DNA from: Syntrophaceae bacterium
GTDB taxonomy: Bacteria > Desulfobacterota > Syntrophia > Syntrophales > Smithellaceae
Direction: 5' to 3'
Assembly (NCBI GenBank): GCA_018056765.1
Contig: JAGPFA010000004.1
Location: 21,040-85,039 of the forward strand
DNA length: 64,000 bases
Notes under the pieces: generated by a model
Told to the model about the DNA's origin: nothing
The model's input: the letters and a program-made list of their open reading frames with translations, nothing else
Databases searched by the model: none
Translations under genes and position numbers: made by a program
Shown here: one piece after another, positions 54,323-62,202 of the stretch
How the letters are laid out: each line of letters begins with the position of its first letter
Numbering within the stretch: position 1 is the first letter of the stretch

Positions 54323-55426
54323 TCAGGCACGAGGCGCATGGTCATTTCTTTCATGCCGGCGATAAAATTCCAGAATGAAAGAGGCAAGGATACGGCCTGC
54401 ATCGAAAAATATTTCGGCCGTCGCTTCGTCCAGAGGGGCAAGCGAGAATGAATCGCCGTGACTGAAGATAATTTTAGCCGCCTGTGCCGAACATTCATTT
54501 ATTTGTTTGGAGACGTCCGTTTCGCCGTTTTGGTCGATATGGCCGAATACCCCGATCAGCTCCTGGCCAAACTTTTCGATAATAAAATTAAAAATTGCAT
54601 TGAGCCTCTTTCTCGCACGCTGCAGATACGCCCTTAACTGCAACTCCGGGCCTGTCCCGTCCGACAAATAAGCTTGCGCGCCTGCCCGCAACGCCTCGTG
54701 GAAAAGGGGGAACTCTTCACGAAAACGCCGCTCAACATAAATTTCGTAGCCCTGATGGGCGGCGGAAATGATCCTGAACAATTCAGTGAAGGACAGAAAT
54801 TTCCTCAGACGCAAAGCCAGAGGGGCTGTTTTGACATGAAAGGGATTCCCCGCGTCCGCCAGATAATGTGTAGCTCGCGAAAGGTAGCGCCAGCCCCAGT
54901 AATCATTTCCCTGCGCAAAGGCCGCCCGGGCCAGGCGCGTGTTTTCACGCCAGGAATGCACAAGTGAACCAAAGGTAACTCCCGCAACTTTAAATTCCAT
55001 GTGTCGCCAGCCGTGCGACCCGCCGGTGATTTTCTGCCGTCTGTCCAGGGGCAGGTCGCAATCCAGAAGCAGGTCAGGTTCGGTGCTGTAGAGCAGCAGG
55101 ATTTTCCAGGGCTCGATGGACAGATCCAGAGGCGGTGAGGAACTGAATTTGCCGTTTCGCAGCTCGTAATCATAGGATTCAAAAGGGTTGAGCCCGCGGA
55201 CGATTTCAAATGATTCCTTATAAAAATCTATATGGCGCGGACCGGCCGCCCACGGGTCGTCTGCCGCGCGGGGATCCGGCAGCACCGGCACGGGCTTCAG
55301 ATCCATTATCGGGGGCAGCGCGTTTACAACATAATAATTGATGTACTCGTGTGAAAACCACGGCGCCCAGGCCGGGGATAGGCGCGGGTCTGTGTGGGGA
55401 TGGACATTCAATTGGCTTCTCTCCAT
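54323..55426 (-). CDS. Zinc-dependent phospholipase C / P1-nuclease-like protein
   Basis: A 367-residue member of the zinc-dependent phospholipase C superfamily. The zinc-ligand signature HYLADAGNPFH (HxxxDxxxPxH) is visible, plus GGSHGWRHMEF and VHSWRENTRLA. Start ATG 55426 (MERSQLNVHP) is chosen because the frame further upstream lies inside the RuBisCO-like gene. No signal peptide is clear, which is odd for a secreted lipase. It begins 40 bases after the RuBisCO-like gene on the same strand, with a strong hairpin in the gap, so it may belong to that operon. No ribosome site stands out. The substrate is unknown. Confidence 0.8.
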   Translation of the reverse strand: MERSQLNVHPHTDPRLSPAWAPWFSHEYINYYVVNALPPIMDLKPVPVLPDPRAADDPWAAGPRHIDFYKESFEIVRGLNPFESYDYELRNGKFSSSPPLDLSIEPWKILLLYSTEPDLLLDCDLPLDRRQKITGGSHGWRHMEFKVAGVTFGSLVHSWRENTRLARAAFAQGNDYWGWRYLSRATHYLADAGNPFHVKTAPLALRLRKFLSFTELFRIISAAHQGYEIYVERRFREEFPLFHEALRAGAQAYLSDGTGPELQLRAYLQRARKRLNAIFNFIIEKFGQELIGVFGHIDQNGETDVSKQINECSAQAAKIIFSHGDSFSLAPLDEATAEIFFDAGRILASFILEFYRRHERNDHAPRA

Positions 55427-55427
55427 C

Positions 55428-55459
55428 ACGGGCGGCCGCCGGCTAAGACGGCCGCCCGT
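55428..55459. repeat. 11-bp perfect hairpin between the RuBisCO-like and phospholipase-like genes
   Basis: ACGGGCGGCCG (55428-55438) and CGGCCGCCCGT (55449-55459) are exact reverse complements with a 10-base loop. It sits between the stop at 55467 and the ATG at 55426 and would overlap any ribosome site of the downstream gene. No T-run follows on the minus strand. Confidence 0.7.
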
Positions 55460-55466
55460 CTTCAGA

Positions 55467-56810
55467 CTATATTTTGAAATCTGTTTTCTTGCCCCAGACT
55501 CCCAAAACGATGCCCAGCTCCTCATGCTCTTTGGCATATTCCTCCAGGCGGATTCCCTTCATTGCCGCATCAATGGCCTGGCGCAGGGCGCGTGCGCCCG
55601 ACCTGGGGCCTTTGGGATGAGCGTGCACTCCACCTCCGGAGCCGATCATGATGTCTTTGCCCAGCGCATTGACAATGTCCTGCACGTTGTTGGGCGTGAT
55701 GCCACCCGACGGCATGGGCATGCAGGGCTTCAGGGAACCCATCGGGTAGGTCAGGTTCCGCGTGGTCGCCATGAAACGTTCATGCATGTACATGGCCTTG
55801 CCGCCCATCGAAAAAGGCAGGACAATGGAATCCGCCCCGCACAGACGCGCGATTTTTCCAAAAATCAGAGGGGATGAAATACCCTGATTCGGCGACATGT
55901 AATAGGCACCGGCCACGTCCATGTGGGCGAGAATCGGCACATTGATCGCCGGATCGTCGGCAAGAGCGCGCATCGCCTCCGGCCCGACCGCCAGGTAATT
56001 GACCATCAGGGCATTGGCGCCCGCGTCTATACAGCGCCTGGCCAGATCGAACATCCGCGGCAGGCGGTCGGTCACATTGACCGTATAGAGGGTGTGCTCG
56101 CCTGTCTCCTCGTAGACCTCCTTTTCTATCTTCATGTAGGTTTTTACCCTCTTGACCGCATCGTTGTAGCGCATGCTGGCGATCAACTCGTCATCCTTGA
56201 TGACGTCACAGCCGCCCAGGGCCGCCTCACGGAAAAGGGCCGCTCCGACCTCCAGCGGGTAACCGCTGCAGGGCTTGATCATGTTGTTGAGCAAGGGGCG
56301 GCCTTTGCGCAGTCCCAGGGCTTTCCACCAGCCGTCGGTACCGAACTTCGGCCCTTTGTATTCGTTTAATGTCATCTGCGGAAAGCGGATGTCCAAAAGC
56401 TTCAGATTCGGCACCATGGAAATATTGCCCACCAGCGCCGTCAGGATCATCGGAAACTGGTCCTCCACGTTCGCCGCGGGAAAGGCGATCTGGATGATAT
56501 AGGTGCGGCTGGTCGCGTCGGCCGGCACTGCGTATTCATAATAAGGGCACTCATACACACCGATTACCTTCGCCACGTGCCGGGCGCGTATCTCCGGTGT
56601 CTCTCCCGGTACGGGAGTCCACGTTCCGGTCGTCTGTTCGATAGCAATCACCTGCCCCATCACCGACGCATCAAACGCTTTGTCCATCTCCGCCCAGTAG
56701 GTGGCGATCAGATGGCTTTCCATGTCGATGCTTTCCGGTATGGAAATCGGCTTGTCCGCAAATTCATCGAAATCTTTTTTTATGCAAACCCGGGTTTTTG
56801 TCTTTTTCAT
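55467..56810 (-). CDS. RuBisCO-like protein (form IV type)
   Basis: A 447-residue RuBisCO large-subunit homologue. N-terminal landmarks TTGTWTPVPGE and Asn129 are kept. In the barrel, KPCSGYP (179-185) replaces the KPKxGL loop, so the second Lys is Cys181; GGCDVIKDDELI (199-210) keeps the carbamylated Lys205 and metal ligands Asp207/Glu208. The His294 equivalent is Asp298 (AHMDVAGA), the His327 equivalent is Val, while Lys338 (loop 6), SGG (368-370) and GGG (392-394) remain. By manual alignment it can bind Mg and an enolate but lacks residues for carboxylation of RuBP. AAGGAG precedes ATG 56810. Neighbours: class III PLP enzyme and FGGY kinase; no phosphoribulokinase. Confidence 0.93.
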   Translation of the reverse strand: MKKTKTRVCIKKDFDEFADKPISIPESIDMESHLIATYWAEMDKAFDASVMGQVIAIEQTTGTWTPVPGETPEIRARHVAKVIGVYECPYYEYAVPADATSRTYIIQIAFPAANVEDQFPMILTALVGNISMVPNLKLLDIRFPQMTLNEYKGPKFGTDGWWKALGLRKGRPLLNNMIKPCSGYPLEVGAALFREAALGGCDVIKDDELIASMRYNDAVKRVKTYMKIEKEVYEETGEHTLYTVNVTDRLPRMFDLARRCIDAGANALMVNYLAVGPEAMRALADDPAINVPILAHMDVAGAYYMSPNQGISSPLIFGKIARLCGADSIVLPFSMGGKAMYMHERFMATTRNLTYPMGSLKPCMPMPSGGITPNNVQDIVNALGKDIMIGSGGGVHAHPKGPRSGARALRQAIDAAMKGIRLEEYAKEHEELGIVLGVWGKKTDFKI

Positions 56811-56856
56811 GATTATCTCCTTATCTTGTTTAGGAATATGTGCAATTACATGCAGC

Positions 56857-58266
56857 TTAATTTTCGGGAATCAATGAAAGCAGGTATTCCCACACGCCAA
56901 GTGTCCTGTGCAGCGCCTCGTCATCATGCTGCATACAGGTATACATGCGGGTGCCGGCCAGCGAACACAGTCCATGGGCCATCGTCACCAACTGGTAGTC
57001 GTCGGCCACCTGCTTACGCGCCATAAGTTCAGTGAAGGCATCCGGTGCGTTTAGCTCCACAGAGAAAAAGGCGGTCGTAACATAGTGAATAATCGGACCG
57101 TAATTATAGACAAAGAATCCCAGATCCGGTCGTCTGGCAAACAAATCGTTCAGGGCCTTAGTAATTTTCTCGGCAAAAGCCGTTGCTTTGGCCACCGCGT
57201 CGTATTTCTCCATCAGCTTGAGAGCGTAATAGCACGCGGCCGTGGAAATTGGATTGGCGGCCAGCGTTCCGCCCATGAACACTTTGTCACCGAAACTGCC
57301 GGTACAGGCCTGCATCACTTCGCGGCGACCGGCAACCGCCCCGGATGAGGGAAAGCCATGGGTGATGATTTTCCCCAAAACGGTCAGATCCGGCATAATG
57401 TTGAAATATTTCTGCGCGCCGCCCATGCCGAGCCGGAAACCGGTGACCACTTCATCGAAGATGAGCAGCGACTCATAGCGGTCGCAAAGAGAGCGGATGG
57501 TTTTGTTCCACTGAGGATGAGCCGGATGAGTGCCGGACTCGCCTCCGACCGGTTCGACAATAACCGCCGCGATGCCGCCTTTGTCCTGATTGTTCTTAAA
57601 GGCTGCCTCCAGCGCCTCGAAATCATTGGGCGGCACATCGATGATGTGCTGAAAACATTCTTCGGGGATCCCTCTGGCCTCAAAATTATATGAACCGGGA
57701 ATATGTACCGAATACACCATCTGATCGGACCAGCCATGATAGCTGCCGCCTATCTTGATGATCTTTTGTTTTTTGGTAAAGCCGCGGGCGATGCGGATAG
57801 CCGCCATGTCCGCTTCGGTACCGGACTGTAAAAATCTGACCATCTCCACGGCCGGCATGTGTTTGATGATTTCCTCCGAGGCCAGAAGTTCATATTCCGA
57901 GGTCAGCCCCGTGGCCGGCCCTTTATCTCTGATAATTTCTATTATTTTTTCATTGAGCTCGTCAAAACCGTGACCGAGCATGATCGGTGCACCGCACATC
58001 AGGTAGTCCGTGTATTCGTTGCCGTCCGCGTCCCAGACTTTCCACCCCTTGCCTCTGTCCATGGTCAGAGGAAAAGGCTTGTTCTGACTCAGATTATGCT
58101 GTACGCCGCCGGGAATGAGGTTTTTCGCTTTTTCGAAAAGCTCCAGCGACCGTTTGTTACGCTGGTAGAACAGCTTGCGTTCCACCTCCAGTTTTTCGGC
58201 GGGAATCGGCCGCACCGGCCTGGACAGTATCTCTTTCTTCCTGCTTATAATTTCATCAAACTCCAT
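56857..58266 (-). CDS. Class III PLP aminotransferase / aminomutase (GSAM-like)
   Basis: A 469-residue PLP enzyme resembling glutamate-1-semialdehyde aminomutase. Visible: SGTEADMAAIRIAR (148-161), YHGW (176-179), Asp271 in LLIFDEVVTGFR, catalytic Lys299 in LGKIITHGFP, and FMGGTLAANPIS. Similar enzymes transaminate or shift amino groups on small amino-aldehydes, amino acids or amino-polyols. AAAGGAGG stands before ATG 58266. It lies between the kinase (31-base gap) and the RuBisCO-like gene (46-base gap), so it is part of that operon, and no heme-synthesis gene is nearby. The reaction is not identified. Confidence 0.92.
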   Translation of the reverse strand: MEFDEIISRKKEILSRPVRPIPAEKLEVERKLFYQRNKRSLELFEKAKNLIPGGVQHNLSQNKPFPLTMDRGKGWKVWDADGNEYTDYLMCGAPIMLGHGFDELNEKIIEIIRDKGPATGLTSEYELLASEEIIKHMPAVEMVRFLQSGTEADMAAIRIARGFTKKQKIIKIGGSYHGWSDQMVYSVHIPGSYNFEARGIPEECFQHIIDVPPNDFEALEAAFKNNQDKGGIAAVIVEPVGGESGTHPAHPQWNKTIRSLCDRYESLLIFDEVVTGFRLGMGGAQKYFNIMPDLTVLGKIITHGFPSSGAVAGRREVMQACTGSFGDKVFMGGTLAANPISTAACYYALKLMEKYDAVAKATAFAEKITKALNDLFARRPDLGFFVYNYGPIIHYVTTAFFSVELNAPDAFTELMARKQVADDYQLVTMAHGLCSLAGTRMYTCMQHDDEALHRTLGVWEYLLSLIPEN

Positions 58267-58297
58267 CGGAAAACCTCCTTTTTTGTTCGTCAAGCCT

Positions 58298-59908
58298 TCA
58301 GCGCAGAGGTGCGCAGACGCGCTCTGCATTATTTTTGTTGAGCCTGCGGCAGATTTTGTTGTGAACTTTATACAAATTCAGAAACTCGGCAAATATCTCC
58401 CGATAGATGCCGACCGCGGACTGGTTCGGCTGATACTGAGCTTTTACTTCGACAAGGTCAGGTATCTCCTCCTTCCTGATATACCCCAGCGCCACGGACG
58501 CCAGAAACGCGGCTCCGCGGCCGTTGGCGTGCATCGGACCGGCAAGCTGACGTATCGGCACTTCCAGCACATCCGCCAGAATCTGCGACCAGACATCGGA
58601 GTTGGCCCCGCCGCCGATAAAGTTGAGGAAGGAAAACCTGCGCCCCATGAATTTCTCCAGATATTTGAGCAACCACTTCTGATTGAAGGCCACTCCTTCG
58701 AAGATGGCCCTGGCCATATCCTCTCTGGTATTTTCCAAAGACAGGTTGAAAAGTGATGAACGGATATGGCAATCGTCCACCGGCGCCCTTTCTCCATAAA
58801 GCCAGGGGGTGAAAATGACGCGGTTTGCCCCGGGCGGCACACGGGAAACGGTTTTGTCCAGATACTTGAAAATATCCGGGACATTGCCCTCCATCAGCAG
58901 CTCATCCTTGTTATACAGAACATTATCCTTGAGCCAGGTCAGGCATTTCCCTGCACACTCCTGCTCGTTGAGAATCATATACAGGCCGGGCAACGGACTG
59001 GGGAAAGAACCGATACCGTGAAACGGGTCGGTTTTTTTAAACGGCACATGCGCCGAAATCCATGAGGAGGTGCCGATATAAATATGGCCCTCAAAATCCC
59101 TGACCGCTCCCGAGCCGACGCAGGCGGAATGAACATCGGGCGTGCCGCCAATCACCGGCGTGTCCGGATTGAGCCCGAGTGTGTCGGCAACTTCTTTTTT
59201 CAGCGGCCCCAGAATATCGACCGCACGAATCAAATCCGGCAGCTTTTCCCGCTCCAGGCCGGCCAGCTTCAGCAGCTTTTCACTGTAAACCACTTTCGAC
59301 AGGTCGCGATTATCCGTCACCCAATGCAACAAAATGGAATCGCCGGTAGCCGCGATTTTACCGGTCAGCCTTAAATTTATATAATCCTTTGGTTCAAGAA
59401 ACTTGTAAGTTCTTTTATAAATATCGGAGCAGTCTTTTTTCAGCCAGAGGATGTGGGATACGGAATCCTTTCCCGAAAGCGACGGCCCTCCCCCCGAAAT
59501 CTTGAGCCACTTAAGCAATTTGAGAGGAGGATAACCGCCTACCTTGATCGGAGAATTAAAAATATGATCCATCGCGTCATGCCCGCGGCAGTCCATCCAG
59601 ATAATGGCGTTCATCAGAGGATCGCCTGCTTCGTCCACGGCAACCGTGCCGGACCACTGCGTCGTGACACTCACAGCCACGATGTCGTCGGCAGGAACAA
59701 GCTTTTTGGCCAAAAGCTTTTGTGCCGCGCTAATGATGGCATTCCACCAGCCGGCCGGATCCTGCTCCGCCCCTCCGCCAGCATGCAAAATGACCGGCGT
59801 GGGATGAAATTCACTGTCAGCGACCTTTCCATATACGGAAATAAGCGCCACCTTGGGCCCTGACGTGCCCAGATCAATGGTCAGAATGTACTTGTCTGCG
59901 GCAGGCAT
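58298..59908 (-). CDS. FGGY-family carbohydrate kinase
   Basis: A 536-residue ATP-dependent sugar/polyol kinase of the xylulokinase-like group. N-terminal DLGTSG (12-17) phosphate-binding loop, TTQWSG (82-87), catalytic Asp258 in GGTPDVHSACVG, and ATP-site GTSSWISAH (279-287). The C-terminal lobe contains FIGGGANSDVWSQILADVL. AAAGGAG precedes ATG 59908. It heads a minus-strand operon with a class III PLP enzyme and a RuBisCO-like protein and is divergent from an AraC-type gene. It would produce the phosphorylated substrate for the operon; the natural sugar or sugar acid is not known. Confidence 0.93.
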   Translation of the reverse strand: MPAADKYILTIDLGTSGPKVALISVYGKVADSEFHPTPVILHAGGGAEQDPAGWWNAIISAAQKLLAKKLVPADDIVAVSVTTQWSGTVAVDEAGDPLMNAIIWMDCRGHDAMDHIFNSPIKVGGYPPLKLLKWLKISGGGPSLSGKDSVSHILWLKKDCSDIYKRTYKFLEPKDYINLRLTGKIAATGDSILLHWVTDNRDLSKVVYSEKLLKLAGLEREKLPDLIRAVDILGPLKKEVADTLGLNPDTPVIGGTPDVHSACVGSGAVRDFEGHIYIGTSSWISAHVPFKKTDPFHGIGSFPSPLPGLYMILNEQECAGKCLTWLKDNVLYNKDELLMEGNVPDIFKYLDKTVSRVPPGANRVIFTPWLYGERAPVDDCHIRSSLFNLSLENTREDMARAIFEGVAFNQKWLLKYLEKFMGRRFSFLNFIGGGANSDVWSQILADVLEVPIRQLAGPMHANGRGAAFLASVALGYIRKEEIPDLVEVKAQYQPNQSAVGIYREIFAEFLNLYKVHNKICRRLNKNNAERVCAPLR

Positions 59909-59932
59909 TTTCCATACTCCTTTAAGTTTGCT

Positions 59933-60000
59933 ATAGTATGTAACAAAAGAAAAATAAAAAACATTACAGGTGTGGCCAAAAATATGATAAATGTGGTCAA
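59933..60000 (-). promoter_or_regulatory. AraC-type direct-repeat site upstream of the kinase operon
   Basis: TGTGGCCAA (59971-59979) and TGTGGTCAA (59992-60000) are direct repeats 21 bases apart, two helical turns, as typical of AraC-family dimers. A candidate minus-strand -10, TACTAT, lies at 59938-59933 with a poor -35, so activation is plausible. GGCCAAA (59974-59980) and TTTGGCC (60003-60009) also form an inverted repeat. Confidence 0.6.
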
Positions 60001-60038
60001 TGTTTGGCCTCGTATATTATAAAGAGTGATTACTTTTA

Positions 60039-61070
60039 ATGGAAGAGGTTAAATTGAGCGAAAAAAAAATCCCTTCATACAGCGCCAAATGGCTGGTGAG
60101 TCGTCTGGAAGCACAGGGAATCCCGTCTGAACAGATTCTTGCCGGAACGAACCTCTCCAGGGCCTGGCTAAATGACGGCGAGGCCCTCATCTCGCCCGGG
60201 CAGTATCTCACCATCGTCGGCAACGCGCTGGATAAAAGCGGACAGCCGTCACTTGGCCTTCAGATAGGAAGGCAGCACAACCTGGCACAGTTGGGTATCT
60301 GGGGATACGCAATTATCAGCAGCCCCACACTGGACGAGGCCAACCGGGTCGCCATACAATACTGGGAATTAAGCGGTTCGCTCGTCACCCTCTCGTACCG
60401 CAAAGAGAGAAGCTGCTCTTTGTGGGGAATAAAACCGGCCTTCCCCATGAACAATCTTCGCTCGTGGATTTTCGCTGTGGAAGAGCTCCTTTCCACTTTT
60501 TATTCCGGCGCTGTTTTTCTCTCGAAGGAGCATTTTCAAATCGAGAGTATCGACCTGTCCTATCCCAAGCCTGCGCACTGGCGGCTCTACACAGAGATCT
60601 TCGACTGTCCGGTACGCTTCAACCGTCGTGTGGATGAATTTCAAACGACCTTTGATTTCGAACAAAGCCCCACCTCCATGGGGAATCCCGCCCTGGCAGA
60701 AATCTGCCGCGAGCAGTGCCGCCGGTTGATGGCGAAACTGAAATCTTACGACGAATTGATCGAAGCAATACGCAATCTGCTGATTACTTCCGCGGGAAAC
60801 TTCCCGCGCCTGCCGGCCGTTGCCGCACAAATGGCCATGAGTCCGCGGACATTACGCCGGCGTCTGGAGGAGCGCAACACCACCTATCAGAAAATCATGG
60901 ATGAAATCAGGGCAGAGTTGGGAAAAGAGTATATCGTCTCCACAAACCTGAGCGTCGAACAGATGGCCGGACGTCTGGGCTTTTCCGAGGCGGCGGCCCT
61001 GCGCCGGGCGTTCAAAAAATGGACCGGGGTCAATATCGCCCAATTCCGGAGAAATAAATACTCACAATAA
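60039..61070 (+). CDS. AraC-family regulator (arabinose-binding-like N-terminus)
   Basis: A 343-residue AraC regulator. The N-terminal ~200 residues resemble the AraC-type 'arabinose-binding domain' (PF12625) of OruR/ArgR-like proteins. The C-terminal double HTH spans ~245-343: LPAVAAQMAMSPRTLRRRLEE and VEQMAGRLGFSEAAALRRAFKKW. It is divergent from the FGGY kinase/PLP/RuBisCO-like operon and is the likely activator. Start is ATG 60039 without a ribosome site; a TTG at 60054, preceded by AGAGG, is an alternative. Confidence 0.92.
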   Translation: MEEVKLSEKKIPSYSAKWLVSRLEAQGIPSEQILAGTNLSRAWLNDGEALISPGQYLTIVGNALDKSGQPSLGLQIGRQHNLAQLGIWGYAIISSPTLDEANRVAIQYWELSGSLVTLSYRKERSCSLWGIKPAFPMNNLRSWIFAVEELLSTFYSGAVFLSKEHFQIESIDLSYPKPAHWRLYTEIFDCPVRFNRRVDEFQTTFDFEQSPTSMGNPALAEICREQCRRLMAKLKSYDELIEAIRNLLITSAGNFPRLPAVAAQMAMSPRTLRRRLEERNTTYQKIMDEIRAELGKEYIVSTNLSVEQMAGRLGFSEAAALRRAFKKWTGVNIAQFRRNKYSQ

Positions 61071-61366
61071 ATAGGTCAAAAAATTTGTTTCGCTGAAAAA
61101 AACAAGAGTGGAGCGGATCGCGGCAAGCTTTAATATTTGGGCTTAAGCCCCTCTTTTTAAAGAAGGGCGGGGGAGAATTTGTACTTTTGGCGAAACCTCA
61201 CTTGCCAAAATCCCTCTAAGTCTCCCTTTAAAAAAGGGAGACATCAAAGAGGAAGAATCTTCCTGAGAGCACGAGCTGTGAGCCACGAGCCATCAACCAG
61301 CTGCCATTCATCTAACCCTCTAATCCTCTTTTGACAAACTATAGCATCATCCCGGGGCAGCACGTT
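61071..61366. repeat. Intergenic repeat-like region with hairpins
   Basis: Carries TCCCTCT/CCCTTT-AAAGGG-type sequence: GTCTCCCTTT and AAAGGGAGAC form a perfect 10-bp hairpin at 61220-61242, and CCCCTCTTTTT...AAGGGCGGGGG lies at 61148-61174. Such CCCTTTAAAAAAGGG segments are spread through genomes of anaerobic Desulfobacterota. The flank GAGCTGTGAGCCACGAGCC is a second common type. No gene here. Confidence 0.45.
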
Positions 61367-62077
61367 TTATGTATCAAAGTGATGCAGCTCACCGTATAAA
61401 AAAAACAATTCTTTAAAAGCCCGAAGAATCACCAGAGGATTTGCGCCGGTCTGCTTTCCCGTCTTGCGTGAGTAATGGTGTACGCCTACTTCACAAAACC
61501 GATAACCGAGCTTGTTGGCTCGGACCAACAATTCTGTGGAAATCATGGCCCCTTCAGCCTTGAACAAACATTTATCCACCACGCGGCGGTGAAACAACTT
61601 AAATGCGCAGTCAATATCCCGCACCCTGCCATGGAGAGAAAAAAGCGTGCGCACCAGGGTGCCCCAGGCAAATGCATTAACTTTTCGCATGAAAGGGTCT
61701 TGACGATTGATACGGTAACCAACAATCATGTCTGCTGTTTGTGTGGCTGGTATCATGAGTTCCAGTTCGGCCACATCGAACTGACCGTCACCGTCGGTAA
61801 AAAAAATCCAATCCAATTTTGCTTCACGCAAGCCCGTCTTCACGGCACCACCGTAGCCACGGTTCTTATCGTGACGCACATGACGTATACCGGCTATTTT
61901 TTTAGAAAGCGCCTGGGCAATTTCGGGTGTGCGATCACGCGACCCATCATCTACAATGATAATCTCCCACTTTTGGACAAGGCGCTCTAAAGTAGCCACC
62001 GTATGTAACACGAGCGGCTCGATGTTTTTCTCCTCGTTATAGGTTGGGAAAAAAACTGAGATACTGAGTTTGTCCAT
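61367..62077 (-). CDS. Family 2 glycosyltransferase (dolichol-phosphate-mannose-synthase-like)
   Basis: A 236-residue GT-A-fold enzyme using a nucleotide sugar, probably acting on a polyprenyl phosphate. Motifs: SVFFPTYNEEKNI, IIIVDDGSRDRTPEIA, RHDKNRGYGGAVKTGLREA, and DxD in FFTDGDGQFDVAELELM. The C-terminal membrane anchor helices seen in related synthases are absent. GGAAGG precedes ATG 62077. It stands alone, opposite to the AraC gene. Confidence 0.93.
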   Translation of the reverse strand: MDKLSISVFFPTYNEEKNIEPLVLHTVATLERLVQKWEIIIVDDGSRDRTPEIAQALSKKIAGIRHVRHDKNRGYGGAVKTGLREAKLDWIFFTDGDGQFDVAELELMIPATQTADMIVGYRINRQDPFMRKVNAFAWGTLVRTLFSLHGRVRDIDCAFKLFHRRVVDKCLFKAEGAMISTELLVRANKLGYRFCEVGVHHYSRKTGKQTGANPLVILRAFKELFFLYGELHHFDT

Positions 62078-62202
62078 GAGCTTTTATCCTTCCTTGAGAA
62101 CCAAAAAATTTATCTACCAGGAAATTGATCAGCTAATATGAACTTTTTTGTACGGAAAGAGCAACCCGTTTTCCACGCTTTATTCATGTCGGATAAGGAT
62201 AT

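Noticed and set aside
55467-56810. True CO2-fixing RuBisCO
   Set aside because: Key residues are replaced (Cys181, Asp298, Val for His327) and no phosphoribulokinase or small subunit is nearby.
56857-58266. Heme-pathway glutamate-1-semialdehyde aminomutase
   Set aside because: General fold matches, but no hemA or other heme gene is nearby and it is embedded in a kinase/RuBisCO-like operon, so a catabolic role is more likely; not excluded biochemically.
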